64,000 nucleotides of DNA from Lethocerus indicus. Its lineage: Eukaryota; Arthropoda; Insecta; Hemiptera; Belostomatidae. Location: NCBI GenBank assembly GCA_019843655.1, contig JACDQD010000003.1, positions 34,545,485 to 34,609,484 of the forward strand, given 5' to 3'. The notes under the pieces were generated by a model. The model made no database searches. It worked only from the letters and a program-made list of their open reading frames with translations, and was not told the origin of the DNA. The stretch's first letter is position 1. Every line of letters begins with the position of its first letter. Of this stretch, positions 1-13,300 are shown in pieces. Both the position numbers and the translations under genes were made by a program.

Positions 1-62
1 TCAACCGGTCTAGCGAAAGACCAAATCGGCGAGAGGAGACGGAAACACACGAAATCTACAGG
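1..62. mobile_element. partial arm of foldback (GGCGAGAGGAGAC) element
   Basis: The stretch reads like the right arm of the foldback element at 49163-49453: AAGACC, then CGGCGAGAGGAGAC, then GAAA.ACACGAA..CTAC. It is cut by the window edge. Confidence 0.6.
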
Positions 63-883
63 TATATTAAATTAGTATCATCTTCTATCGATAGTGTGAA
101 TAGATAATATTACTTATACATCGACAAATTTACAGCGATTGTTATTGTACCGCACAAAACATTAAACGTTACAGCGAGAATTAATAACTGTTATTAAAGT
201 GTCATATAAAGTTAATAAGTTATTCTAGATATAATTATAGATTTTTAGATATAATAAATGTTTTATTAGTCTCCACTGATTTGGCAAACGCCAAATTCTA
301 ATTACTGACCTAACAGTAATTTTTGTAAATTCGTTATATTTTATTAGGCTACTATTGGGTTACTACCCGACAATAAAGCACAAAAAATAAATAAGCGGAT
401 TGAACTTTAGCCGGGAATCCTTAAAATGTCTATTATAAATAATTTACTGTTAATAGTTAATTGACCATTATTTTGTAGTTAATAACGTTAAGACTTGCCT
501 GCGACAATGTTACAGCGCTGAATCCATTATTTTTTGCCACCCTCGAAGAACAATTGTGGGAATTTCAATTTTAATATAGGACAGAATTTAATTAACTGAT
601 CTCACATCAATGGAATACAATATTACCGTTAGAAACGGCAGATAAAAATTAAGGGCCTCGTATGCAACCTGACTGTTCCCAGCGACAGTATCGCTTTCTA
701 ATTCTAATACTGGTAATAGATAATTTGAACAGTGGGGTCTATGACCTCCTCCAGGAAAAAGGCGAAAACTGTAATTGAAGTAGAATGAGAAATAGAAATT
801 CAAAAAATAAATTATAGGGAAATATAGAAAGAGAAACAAGAACAGTCGTACAGATAGAAGTAGTGTAGGACGTACATTTCTCG

Positions 884-952
884 TAGTAGGTGTAGTAGTA
901 GTAGTAGTAGAAGAAGTGGAGATAGTAGTAGTAGTAGTAGTAGTGGTAGTGG
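884..952. repeat. (GTA)n microsatellite, interrupted
   Basis: Runs of GTA/TAG trinucleotides with a short GAAGAAGTGGAGA interruption. Apparent Tyr- or Leu-rich reading frames over it are artefacts of the repeat. Confidence 0.85.
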
Positions 953-1025
953 TTTGTGGCCAGGTAACATGCCATGCATAGTGGAGAGAAGCAGGACACA
1001 GAGAATCAAGTGAAGTTAGTCCTAC

Positions 1026-1349
1026 CTTTAGGGGCGGGGTGACAGCCTGTGAAAGGGTCGCCGGTGTAGGCCGGCGGGCAGGAGCAGACGGGCGTGTGGT
1101 TGACGACGGTGCAGAGGGCGTGCTGGCCGCAGGAGCCGCCGGCGCAGGGGTCGGCGCACTTGAATTTCAGACAGGCCTTGTTGCTGGCGCACTCGGGGTT
1201 GATGGTGCACTCGGGCCGGCAGTTGGGCGGGCTGCCGATGTAGTCGGCCTGGCAGGAGCACGCCGGGCCCTTGCCCGTCTCCCGGCAGACTGAGTTGGGG
1301 CCGCAGGGCGACGGCGCGCAAGGGTTCGTCGGTGTTGCCGGAGGCGCAG
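1026..1349 (-). CDS. dp: dp exon E1 (type A EGF-DPY-EGF)
   Basis: 108 codons. Starts after GGCAG with APPATPTNPC and ends CHPAPK in phase 1 before GTAGGA. First EGF has the GPACSC and GSPPNCRPEC signature, then DPY, then an EGF with NHTPVCSC. Last exon of the gene visible in the window. Confidence 0.88.
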
Positions 1350-4300
1350 CTGCCACAGTCAAAACCCGACGTTAACTACTACCCAGTCTATCTTATTCTA
1401 GGCCATTAGAGCGTAGAGTAACTTGTAGTATTGTACGATAGCACTTGTGCATACTTGTTGTACGGTAGGTAGCATTTAAATATCGGTACGCCACGATGAA
1501 ATGAAATTCTTGTTACCTGGTGGTATAGGATAACATTGTCTGAACGGGTCGCCGGTGTATCCGCTCGGACAGGAGCATATCGGGTTGTGGTTGACGACTT
1601 GGCAACGGGCGCCGACCGCGCACGTGCCCGGGCACGGGTCCTTACATTTCTGGCTGAGGCAAGCCTGGGTGAGCGGGCACTCGGCGCTGAGCAGGCACTC
1701 GGGCCTGCACTGGGGCGGCGCTCCCACCATACCCTCCTGGCAGGAGCAAACCGCGTGACCGTCGACCACTCTGCACGCGCTGTTCGGCCCGCACGGCGAA
1801 CCGCCACACGGATCCCTGGGCGCTTCTACAAATAAAAAAAAAACGGGTTCCAGTATTCCGCCTTCTCTAACTCCGGATAAGTCGGCACCCACTGTTGGGC
1901 AGGACGAGCGAGCGTACCTTGAGGCTTCGGTTGTTTGCACGCGACAAACGGGTCCCCGGTGGTGGACGGCGGGCACGTACACGTGGGTATGTGGTTAATG
2001 ACGTCGCATTGCGCCTGAAGGCCGCATGTACCGGGACAGGGGTCCTTACATTTCTGGTTGATGCACGCTTTCGTCCTGGGGCAGTCCGGATTCATGGTAC
2101 ACTCCGGTCGACACCCGTGCGTATAAGGATCTCCGGTATACTCCGGTAAACAGGCGCATTTTCCGTTACCTGTGCACTGAGCGTTGGCGCCGCAGGGTGA
2201 TGGATTGCACGGGTCATCCTTTACAGAGGGCCGGATTTCTTCTAAAAAAAAAATTACGTTATAAATATGTACACGCGTACATCGGAATGTACCACCATGA
2301 GATATATACACTTACGGACTATAGGTGAGCAAAGAGTGAACGGGTCGCCTGTAAATCCTTGGATACAGCTACATGTCGGTACGTGGTTGTGGACCGTGCA
2401 GGCCGCATTGTTGCCGCACGAGCCAGCGCAGGGCTCCCTACACTTGGATGAGATACAGGCCTGCGTTGGAGGACAGTCGGTGTTGACTACACACTCCGGT
2501 CGGCAGTTGGGCGGCGAGCCGATGTAAGTCGGCCTGCAAGTGCACGACGCTTGCTGGCGGTCTCGTTGCCCACCGGGCAACGGCACCGGATGACACTCAG
2601 AGTTGGGACCGCAGGGCGACGGAGAGCACGGGTTCACTGGTACGTCTTGTTTCGGTGGACCTACACGAATATCGGCTGGCGTCAATCGGGGGCCTCTCAT
2701 AGATAAATTACTTTGCCGCGATACATTCACATATATTGTAACTACTGTACTAGTCGGTGGATAATTTTAACGGGCACTCACTGGGAGGAGGTAGTGGATA
2801 GCACCTGGAGAACGGATCTCCAGTGTAGGCCGGCGGGCAGGAGCATATCGGATTATGATTGATGACCTGACACCTGGCGTTCAGCCCGCAAGTGTTGGGA
2901 CAGGGGTCGTTGCATTTGTTTTTGTAGCAGGCCCTGTTCTGGGCGCATTCGGAATTCACGACGCACTCTGGCCTGCAGTTGGGAGGGGAACCGACGTATT
3001 CCGCTGAACAGCTGCACACCGCCTGGCCCATCTCGTGCCTCTTGCACTCGCTGTTGGGACCGCACGGGGACGGAGAACACGGGTCCACGATGGCCGGCTC
3101 TGTTGGACACGTTCAACAACCGTCATTTCAATTGTCATTTGACAAGTGTTAACGACGCGATCGATTATTTAGTCAAGCTCACCTTTGAGTGGTGGTGGTG
3201 GCGCGGGGGTGCAAGCTTGGAATGGGTCCCCTACGAAACCCGGTTGGCACGTACACGTTGGTATATGGTTTATAACCTGGCAGATACCGTTAGCGCCGCA
3301 CACCCCGGGGCAGGGGTCCTGGCATTTATTCTTAAGGCAGGCCCTATCCGTCGGGCAATCGGAGCTCAATACGCACTCGGGTCTACATCCCTCGTAAGGG
3401 TTGCCGGTGTAGTCATCGATGCACGAGCACGAACCGGCTCCGTTCTTTTGCTTACACACTGCATTCGCTCCGCAAGGTGATGGCTCGCATGGGTTTGCAA
3501 TTTCCTCTGCAACAATATTACCGCGTAATATAAACAATAATACTACGATTGACTAAATTACTCTTGACTACATTGATTAAGATAGATAAGTGATAAGTTT
3601 TTAGTCTACATTTATAGGTGCCATTCGGAAAATTTACTGCGACTTCATTTTAACAGGAATACTCAATTCCCCATAGTTTACTTACTACTCCGCTCAATTT
3701 GTGGCTCAACGCCACCCAAGAAGAAATAATATACATCAGCCGAGAACTAATTGACTGTAGAGACTGAATCTTAAATATGTTCTGTTGTACTCACTTATGA
3801 CTGGACGACATTCAACGAACGGGTTGCCCGTCTGTCCTTGGGCGCAGACACAACTGACGGCGTGGCTTATAACACTGCACTGGGCGTTAATGCCGCACGA
3901 GCCGGGACAGGGATCGACGCATTTCATGTTCACGCAGGCCTGAGAGGCGGGACAGTCGGGGTTGATGGTGCACTCGGGCCGGCAGTTGGGCGGAGTGCCG
4001 ATGTACGACTGCAGGCAGGAGCACGCCGGAGCCGCGCCCTGCGACGTCGGCTGGCACTGGGAGTTGGGGCCGCAAGGCGAAGGTCTACAGGGGTCCTGAG
4101 CGACCACTACCGGCTCTCGTGCTGAAAATTTAAACGTAGTCGCTTATTGTAAAGATAATCCGACTGGAAACGGTGCACTGAGAGTACCCGAGTACGCGGG
4201 CAAAGTATATTTACCCGGTATTGCGTAGCAGCTTTTGAAAGGATCGCCGGTCTGGCCCGGAGGGCAGGAACAGATTGGGCTGTGGTTGATGACCAGGCAG

Positions 4301-7300
4301 CGGGCGTTGAGGCCGCAGGAGCCGCGGCACGCGTCCACGCATTTCTTGTTGAGGCAGGCCTGGGTCTGAGGACACTCGGCGCTGACGACGCACTCCGGCC
4401 GGCAGTTGGGCGGTGCGCCGATATAGCCCACCAGGCAGGAACAGACCGCCTCGCCTCTCTCGCCGGGTTGTCGGCGACACTGACTGTTGGCACCGCACGG
4501 CGAAGGATTGCACGGGTCTACGGGTACTGGCGGTGCTGTTAACGAAATGAAAATTAGACAAAATTAGACCGGGCAGAGTCTATAATCGGGGCTATTTCTA
4601 TTCGGCACGAATAGGCTACTGCTCCGCTTGGATAAGGGGAGGCTTTCGTAACCTTTACGAAGAATGAAGTATGAGCCCGAGAGTTGAAAAACTATCCTCT
4701 CTCGACCTTTCTAATCGTACATTAGAGTTGTCGAGAAAAGCGTTTGACCACTTTTACATTAATATTTTATATATAGGCGATAATATATTTAAATACCTTG
4801 TGGAACCGGTCTGCAGAGTGTGAACGGATCGCCGGTATACGATTGTGGACAGGAGCAAGAGGGGATATGGTTGATGACGTCACATTGGGCCGCTTGACCG
4901 CAAGTGCCCGGACACGGGTCTCTGCACTTGTTACGAATACAGGCTTTATCCCTGGGACACTCGGTGTTCAGCACGCACTCCGGCCGGCACGCTTCGTAAG
5001 GATTACCAGAGTACTCGGGTACACACTCGCATATTCCTCCGGGGCGGCATACGGCGTTGGGACCACACGGCGATGGGTTGCACGGATCGCTGGCTTGAGT
5101 GGGAGTCGGCGGAGCTGCAAAATTTCGAATTTAATGAGTTTCACTGTTTAGACGTATTTATGAAATCGATTTAAATTGAAAACCGTTCAACCTACTGATT
5201 GGAATGGGGGAGCATAGAGTAAACGGATCTCCGGTGTGACCGGTGATGCAGGTGCAAACCGGTATGTGGTTCAGTACACGGCAGTCTGCGTTGAGGCCGC
5301 AAGAACCCGGACAGGGATCCCTGCACCTTTGTTTAATGCAGGCTTGTTGGCTGGAACATTCGGCGCTGAGGACACACTCGGGACGACAGTTGGGCGGCGC
5401 TCCTATATAGTCGGGCAGGCACGAACACGAAGGTCCGTTATTGGTCATTCGGCACTGCGAGTTGGGGCCGCAAGGCGATCTGCTGCAAGAGGGCGGCTCT
5501 TGTGTGGGAGCCGGCAATGGATCCGCCGCTGAAAACAATTCAAATCGCACCAATCAGTTTATAAGCCAATAAAAGAAAGAGCGAAACCGATTCGGAGAGC
5601 GGATTATTGGGAAATAATTTCAACTGACGTATGAGACGGCATTGTGAAAACGGATCGCCGGTGTAGCCTTGAGGACAAGCGCAGATCGGATTGTGGTTTT
5701 TGGTGGTGCACTGGGCGTGGAGACCGCAGGTGTTGGGGCAAGGGTCAGAACACTTTTGGTTGATGCATGCGCGATCCAGTTGACACTCGGAATTGACGAC
5801 GCATTCGGGCCGGCAGGTAGGCGGATGGCCCATGTAGTTGGGCATACACGAGCAGACCGCCTGTTGGTTAACGGCTCGACACTGACTGTTGGGTCCGCAA
5901 GGGGACGGGACGCACGGGTCCTCCGGTCTCGGGGCCGCTGTTAAAATATAAAATAAAATGGCGAATTACGAAGCGTCGTTATTAGGCGTCATTATCGGAC
6001 GATTGAAATAAAACGAAACAAGATATTTACGCGTGGGAGGCGTAGGTCGGCACGAGAAGAACGGATCTCCCGTGAATCCGACAGGACAAGAACAGACGGG
6101 TATGTGGTTGACGATTGAACATTCGGCGCCTGAACCGCACGTCCCCGGACAGGGATCGGCACATTTGTAACCGATACAAGCCAACTTGGGGGCACACTCT
6201 GTATTAGTTTCGCATTCTCGTCTACAGCCGGCATAAGGGTCACCTTCGAAGCCCAACAGACAGGAACAGACAGCGGCTCCATTTCGAGATTGACAGTCGG
6301 CGTTGATGCCGCAGGGCGAAGGGAAGCAGGGGTCGGTGTACACGGGAGTTCGCTGAGTGGCTGAAACAACACGTCGTAGATATTAGATACTCTGTCCGAC
6401 TCTTCGAATCGTGCGTACTCGGCGATCGCGTTATATCCGGGCAGTTTGAAATCGGTCGACTTATTTTAGGTCTTACTTGTAGTGGGTGCGGGTTGACAAG
6501 CGACACTGGCGTCGCCTATAAATCCTAGGGGACAGGTGCAAACAGGGTTGTGGTTGACGACCGTGCATAGGGCACTAGAGCCGCATGACCCGGGGCACGG
6601 GTCGATGCAGCGCTCGTTCCGACAGGCCTGGTTGCCCGGGCACTCTGCGTGCATTACACATTCGGGCCGACAATTGGGCGGACGACCTATATAATTAGGC
6701 ATACAAGAGCAGGCCGGCGTTGGGCCCACTGCACGGCACTGAGAATACGGCCCGCAGGGCGAAGGCGAACAAGGATTTGATGGCGGCCTGGGTGTAGTGA
6801 CAACTGCAGAGTAGAAGAAGTAAGAAAAAGTAGTAGAGTAAGGTGGAAAATAAAGTAATAGTAAAGTAGGCAGTAATAGAATAAGAGGTAAGAAAAGAAA
6901 GTGAAATAAATAGCTTACTCTGTTGTTTTTGACATCTGATAAAAGGATCTCCCGTGAAACCGGGAGAACAACTACAAATTGGATTATGGTTCAGGACCTG
7001 GCATCTAGCGTTCTGTCCACAGGTGCCCGGACAGGGATCTTTGCACTTTTGATTTAAACAGGCCTTGTCCTGAGCACATTCCGAACTAACGACACATTCG
7101 GGCCTGCAGGAAGGTGGCGAGCCGACAAAGTTCGGCTGGCACGAGCAGACGGCGTGACCGTTAGTTACCCTGCAGATACTGTTGGGCCCGCACGGGGAAG
7201 GGACACAGGGGTCTTTTGTTGTCTCGGATTCGACTGAAAGGTAGAGAAAGAAAATAAAGCTTTAAGATGACCGAGCGTTAGAAGAAAGGATAGGAGAATC

Positions 7301-10300
7301 GACCGGGTCGGAGAGACATGTCTTACTGGATTGAATCAAGACGCAGGAAGTTAACGGGTTTCCAGAATATCCCTGAAGACAAGTACAGGAGGGAGCGTGA
7401 TTGGTCACTCTACATTCGGCGTTAATACCGCAAGTGCCTGGACACGGATCTGTACATTTGTTATTGACGCAAGCCCTAGACCTATCGCAGTCAGAGTTGA
7501 TTACACATTCCGGTCTGCAGCCTGTGTACGGGTCGCCGAAATATTCGGGCAAACAGCTGCAGGAACCGGCACCGTTTCGTTCTTTACAGACGGCGTTTGC
7601 ACCGCACGGCGATGGGCTACAGGGCATCCTTGGACCTTCGGTCGGAGTTACTAGAAAGAATTAAAGATAGATAGAATGAGAAGAGACAAAGTGTATAAAA
7701 ATGAAATAAACAGTACAGGGTATAAGAGAAGTGTACAGCGTAGATTAATATAGTAAGGTAAGGTATAGTAAGGTAGATATAGTCGAGTTAAGCGAAGAAT
7801 AAAGTATAAAGTAGAAAAGTGAAGGAGGATACCTTGTTGTATAATTGAACAACCGGCGAACGGATCGCCGGTGTAACCCGGTAGGCAAGAGCACTGAGGG
7901 GCATGTTTGACAACGCGGCAAGTGGCCTGGGGCCCACAAGAGCCGGGACAGGGGTCCCTGCAACGCTCGTTCTGGCAGGCCGAGTTGCCCGGACACTCCG
8001 CGTTGATGGTACACTCGGGACGGCAGTTGGGAGGCCTTCCGACATAGTTGGGTAAACAGGAGCAGGCGGGCGTGTTGCCCACGGCCCTGCACTGCGAGTT
8101 GGGGCCGCACGGCGAAGGGACACACGGGTTGCCACTGGGCACCACTGCTGGACGTTCTAAATTATAAACGCCGTTTTATGATTCTCGAACGTTTTCGAAG
8201 AAGCGTACAATTATTTAAAAAAGCCTCAGGATCGAAAATCTTACTTTCTTCCTTCAGACACCGGACAAACGGGTCTCCGGTGAATCCGGCCGTACAACTA
8301 CATATGGGATTATGGTTGACTACTTGGCATCGGGCGTTCAAGCCGCACGTGCCGGGACAGGGTCGGCGCACTTCTCACTGATACAGGCTTTGTCCTGTGG
8401 ACAATCGGCGCTGACCATGCACTCTGGCCTGCAGGTGGGCGGTGCCCCAATGTAATTCGGTTGGCACGAACAAACCGCGTGAGAATTAATCGGCCTACAC
8501 AAGCTGTACGGCCCGCAAGGCGATGGCTGGCACGGGTCTTTTGGCTTAGCTGGCTCAACTGATAAGAAAGAAATACCGTTAGTATTGATGACTAAAGGGA
8601 GATTGGCAAGTTTGATCAAAGAGGTTAGCCCATCGGAAAGTAATGAAATGAGGTAAGATTGGAATATGTATAAGGTGTGTGTATGCTTTCCGTGAGTAAC
8701 CAGTAAAGTGCGTCTGTGTGTGTGGTAGCGACATTGTGTCCAGTTAAATCTCGAACTGAGTGTTACTTAAGACAGAACCGATCTTAATGCTTAATCGATA
8801 CGTAATACTATTCCAGGTTCTCGAGGAATATGATATATATGTGTATATATAGTAGTAGTTCGGTACAGTGGAATTAGAAGAAATTAGAAGAAGCTTACTT
8901 TGTTGGATTAAGCGGCATGCCGTTACCGGGTCACCAGTGTAACCGGGAAGACATGTACATGACGGGGCATGATTCAACACCTTACATAGTGCATTGACTC
9001 CGCAGGTACCCGGACACGGGTCGTTACATTTATTATTGACGCAGGCTTTGCTCCTGTCGCAGTCAGAATTGACTACGCACTCGGGCCTGCAGCCTGTGTA
9101 CGGGTCACCGAAATATTCGGGCAAACAGCTGCAAGAGCCTGCACCGTTGCGCTCTTTACAGACGGCGTTGGCTCCACAAGGGGACGGGTTGCACGGCATT
9201 CTAGGACCTTCCGTCGGGGTTACTAGAAGAGGAGAAGAAAGAGAAAAGAAATAGATTAAGAGAGAAAAGTCGGAAGTGGTAATTCGGTAGACACGTTACG
9301 AAGTAAGAAATATGAAGCGGAAGGAGAAGTAATGTTGTACCGTACCTTGTTCCATTAAGGAACAACCGGCGAAAGGGTCACCCGTAAAACCCTGTTGGCA
9401 AGAACACTGGGGGGCATGTTTGACAACTCGGCAGGTGGCCTGCGGGCCGCAAGAGCCGGGACACGGGTCCCTGCATCGCTCCTTTTGGCAGGCCAGGTTA
9501 CTGGGGCATTCCGCGTTGATGGTACACTCGGGACGGCAGTTGGGAGGTCGTCCAACATAGTTGGGCAAACAGGAGCAGGCGGGAGTTGTGCCGACGACTC
9601 TACACTGGGAGTTGGGGCCGCAGGGCGAGGGCACGCACGGATTTCCGCTGGGCACAACAGCGGGGCGCTCTAAAATTTGAACGGAGGAAACGAGACGCCG
9701 GTGAGATAGGATTTGAAATATAAATTGAAGTAGAAGAAATTGAAACATCGTTTAAAGTAGAAGGCGTCCTACTTTGTTCTTTGAGGCATCGGACAAAAGG
9801 ATCGCCGGTGAATCCCGGCGTACAGCTGCAAATTGGATTATGGTTGACGACTTGGCAGCGAGCATCGAGGCCGCACGTGCCGGGACAGGGGTCGGCGCAT
9901 TTCTGGTTGAGGCAGGCCCTGTTCTGGGGGCAGTCAGTGCTGACCATGCACTCGGGACGGCAGGCCGGAGGCGCACCTATATAGTTGGCCTTGCACGAAC
10001 ACACCGCGTGGTTTTCGACCGACCTACAGTTGCTAAACGGGCCGCAAGGTGAAGGCCGGCACGGATCTTTCGGCTTTTCGGGCTCGACTACGTTATTTAA
10101 CAAAAACAGTTGTAAGTACTCTACCGCTCTCGGTAAACGGGTCATCGGATAAAGATTGAAAGATTAGATAGAGAGAGGCCTTACTTGCAGGAAGGAGGCG
10201 ACAAGATGAAATCGGGTCTCCCGTATAGCCGGCCAGGCAGGAACACGAAGGAGCGTGATTAATTACCCTACATTCGGCATTTACTCCGCAGGTACCCGGA

Positions 10301-13300
10301 CAGGGATCCCTGCATTTGTTATTGACGCACGCTTTGCTCCTGTCGCAGTCCGAATTGACTACGCACTCGGGCCTGCAGCCTGTGTACGGGTCGCCGAAAT
10401 ATTCGGGCAAACAGCTGCAGGAACCGGCACCGTTGCGCTCTTTACAGACGGCGTTGGCGCCGCAGGGGGACGGATTACACGGCATTTTGGGACCTTCAGT
10501 AGGCGCCACTAAAAGGCGGGAAATGGAAGAAAATAGAAGACAGATAATAGATTGAAACAGAGTAAAGGTATAAAAAGTTAAAAACAGATAAAAGACAGAG
10601 TAAAAACAGATAAAAAATGAAAACAGCACTAAAATATGTATAGAATGAAATATCACGTATGAAGTAAACAGTAAGGAGAGAAAAACATACATAGTCGAGT
10701 TAAGTGAAGAATAAAGTATAAAGTAGAAAAGTGAAGGAGGATACCTTGTTGTATAATTAAACAACCGGCGAACGGATCGCCGGTGTAACCCGGTAGGCAA
10801 GAGCACTGAGGGGCATGTTTGACAACGCGGCAAGTGGCCTGGGGCCCACAAGAGCCGGGACAGGGGTCCCTGCAACGCTCGTTCTGGCAGGCCGAGTTGC
10901 CCGGACACTCCGCGTTGATGGTACACTCGGGACGGCAGTTGGGAGGCCTTCCGACATAGTTGGGTGAACAGGAGCAGGCGGGCGTGTTGCCCACGGCCCT
11001 GCACTGCGAGTTGGGACCGCACGGTGAAGGGACACACGGGTTGCCACTGGGCACCACTGCTGGACGTTCTACATAAGATTATATAATCGATAAATATTAC
11101 GAATTGTCGATTCGGATAACTGTTAAAAATATTAGCAACTCTTACTTTCTTCCTTCAGACACCGGACAAACGGGTCTCCGGTGAATCCGGCCGTACAGCT
11201 ACATATGGGATTGTGATTGACTACTTGGCATCGGGCGTTCAAGCCGCAAGTGCCGGGACATGGGTCGGCGCACTTTTGATTGATACAGGCCTTGTCCTGG
11301 GGACAGTCGGCACTGACCATGCATTCGGGTCTGCACGCCGGCGGAGCGCCCACGTAGTTCACTTGGCACGAGCATACCGCGTGCCCGTTAACAGTCCGAC
11401 ACACACTGTACGGCCCACACGGCGAAGGTCGACACGGGTCGGCAGGCTTTTCAGGCTCTACTGTTAGGGAAGAGAAAGAAGCGAAAGAGAGTGAGCGAAG
11501 AAGAGATAGATGAGAAATAAACAGACGATAGAATAAGTAATTAGAGGTTAGATGATAGACGAAAGTATTGTAGTAGAATGATCTTACTTTGAGGGGGTGG
11601 AATGTGGTGACAAGAAGAAAGAGGGTTGCCGGTAAAACCGGGAAGGCAGGTACAAGATGGAGCGTGATTAACGACCCTGCATTCGGCGTTGACGGCGCAC
11701 ATCCCGGGGCAAGGGTCCCTGCACTTGTTATTGCTGCAAGCCTTGTCTCTAGGACAGTCTGCATTTAGCACGCATTCGGGCCTACAACCCACGTACGGAT
11801 CGCCAGTGTACTCGGGTATACACGTACAGGACCCGGCCCCATTACGCTCCTTACAGACCGCGTTCGCTCCGCACGGCGACGGATTGCACGGGTTACGTGG
11901 CGCTTCCGGTCGAATGGCTAGAAGTAGAGAGTATAGGCGATGGTTGTTTTAAAAATATCGACTGAAAGGACGAAACGCAAAAGATATTTCTGTGAGATGT
12001 CGCTTACACTGCGATATCGGATAGCATGCGGCAAACGGGTCGCCGGTATATCCGGGCGAACATTTGCACATGGGGGTGTGACCCGAGACGGTGCACTGAG
12101 CGTGCACTCCGCAGGACGCGGGGCACGGGCTCGTACAACGTTCATTGAGACAGGCGAGATGCGATGGACAGTCGGCATTGATGGTACATTGGGGCCGACA
12201 ATTGGGCGGCCTTCCCACGTATCCGTCGGCGCAAGAACACACCGGGGTGTCGCCGACGGCTTTACACTCGGAATTCGGTCCACAGATGGAAGGCATGCAT
12301 GGGTTCCTGCTTTGGGTAATTACCGGCTCCTCGGGTTCTACATAACAGTATAAGCGGTAGGTAACACAAACACTATCATGCAATACATTCCCATGCAATA
12401 CTACCGGGTGTCTACATCGAGCGGGCGTTACTTACTTGTTTGCGGAATACACCTGACGAAAGGATCGCCGACAAAGCCGTAGGAGCAAGAACAGATGGCG
12501 TTATGATTGACCACCCGACACTTAGCATTCGTGGCACAAGTTCCTGGACACGGGTCTAAACATCTGTTGCCTACGCAGGCCGTGTCCAAGGAACATTCAG
12601 AGCTCACGAGGCATTCGGGCCTGCAGTTCGGCGGGGTTCCGACATAGTCGGGCAAACAGGAACATGCCCCATAACCGTTTACTTCCCTGCATACACTGTA
12701 GGCGCCGCACGGCGACGGCCGGCACGGCCGTTTCTCTTCTTCAGCCAAAACTATAGACCGAGTAGCACTACTTATACCATGCACAAATATTCCAACACAA
12801 ACATCTCTACCAGTCATTATTTCGTAAAAATGTTCGCAACGCTAGGTCAATGCAAAATGTTGTTTCGACCATGTAAAATTTGCTAATTTTACTTTCACCA
12901 AATTACTGCAAATGGCGCATATTTCAATTTCATAGGTTTCGATCGAGTTTATTTTTTCGATAAGAGTATAGCGAATGAAATACAATTGCCATCATGCAAC
13001 ATACAACATCTATCGGCATGCGATTGCATTCCGGACGATCACCAAACCCCAATGAATATCGCTTAAACTAAGACTAAACTATTTCATAAATGCAATTAAA
13101 ATAAGTGGCTTACTGGGTTCATGCACTATACGGTTACAGGCTACGAGAGGATTGCCCGTGTATCGTTGGGGACAGGTACAGAAAGGTGTGTGGTTGTGGA
13201 CAGCGCATTTGGCGCCCGTGCCGCATGCGCCCTTGCACGGGTCAACGCAGTTCAACTGTTGGCAGGACCTGTCTCTGGGACAGTCGGTGTTCAGGACACA

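Larger units (their letters stand above)
1..1025. other. intron or downstream intronic sequence, AT-rich
   Basis: No cysteine-module coding sequence is visible. E1 ends with a good donor (GTAGGA) at 1025, so transcription continues into this stretch. It contains a fragment of the foldback element family at the very edge (1-62) and a GTA-type microsatellite. The rest is AT-rich and unremarkable. Confidence 0.7.

Noticed and set aside
739..1009. Small Tyr/Leu-rich ORFs near 740-1010
   Set aside because: They arise from the GTA microsatellite and have no other support.
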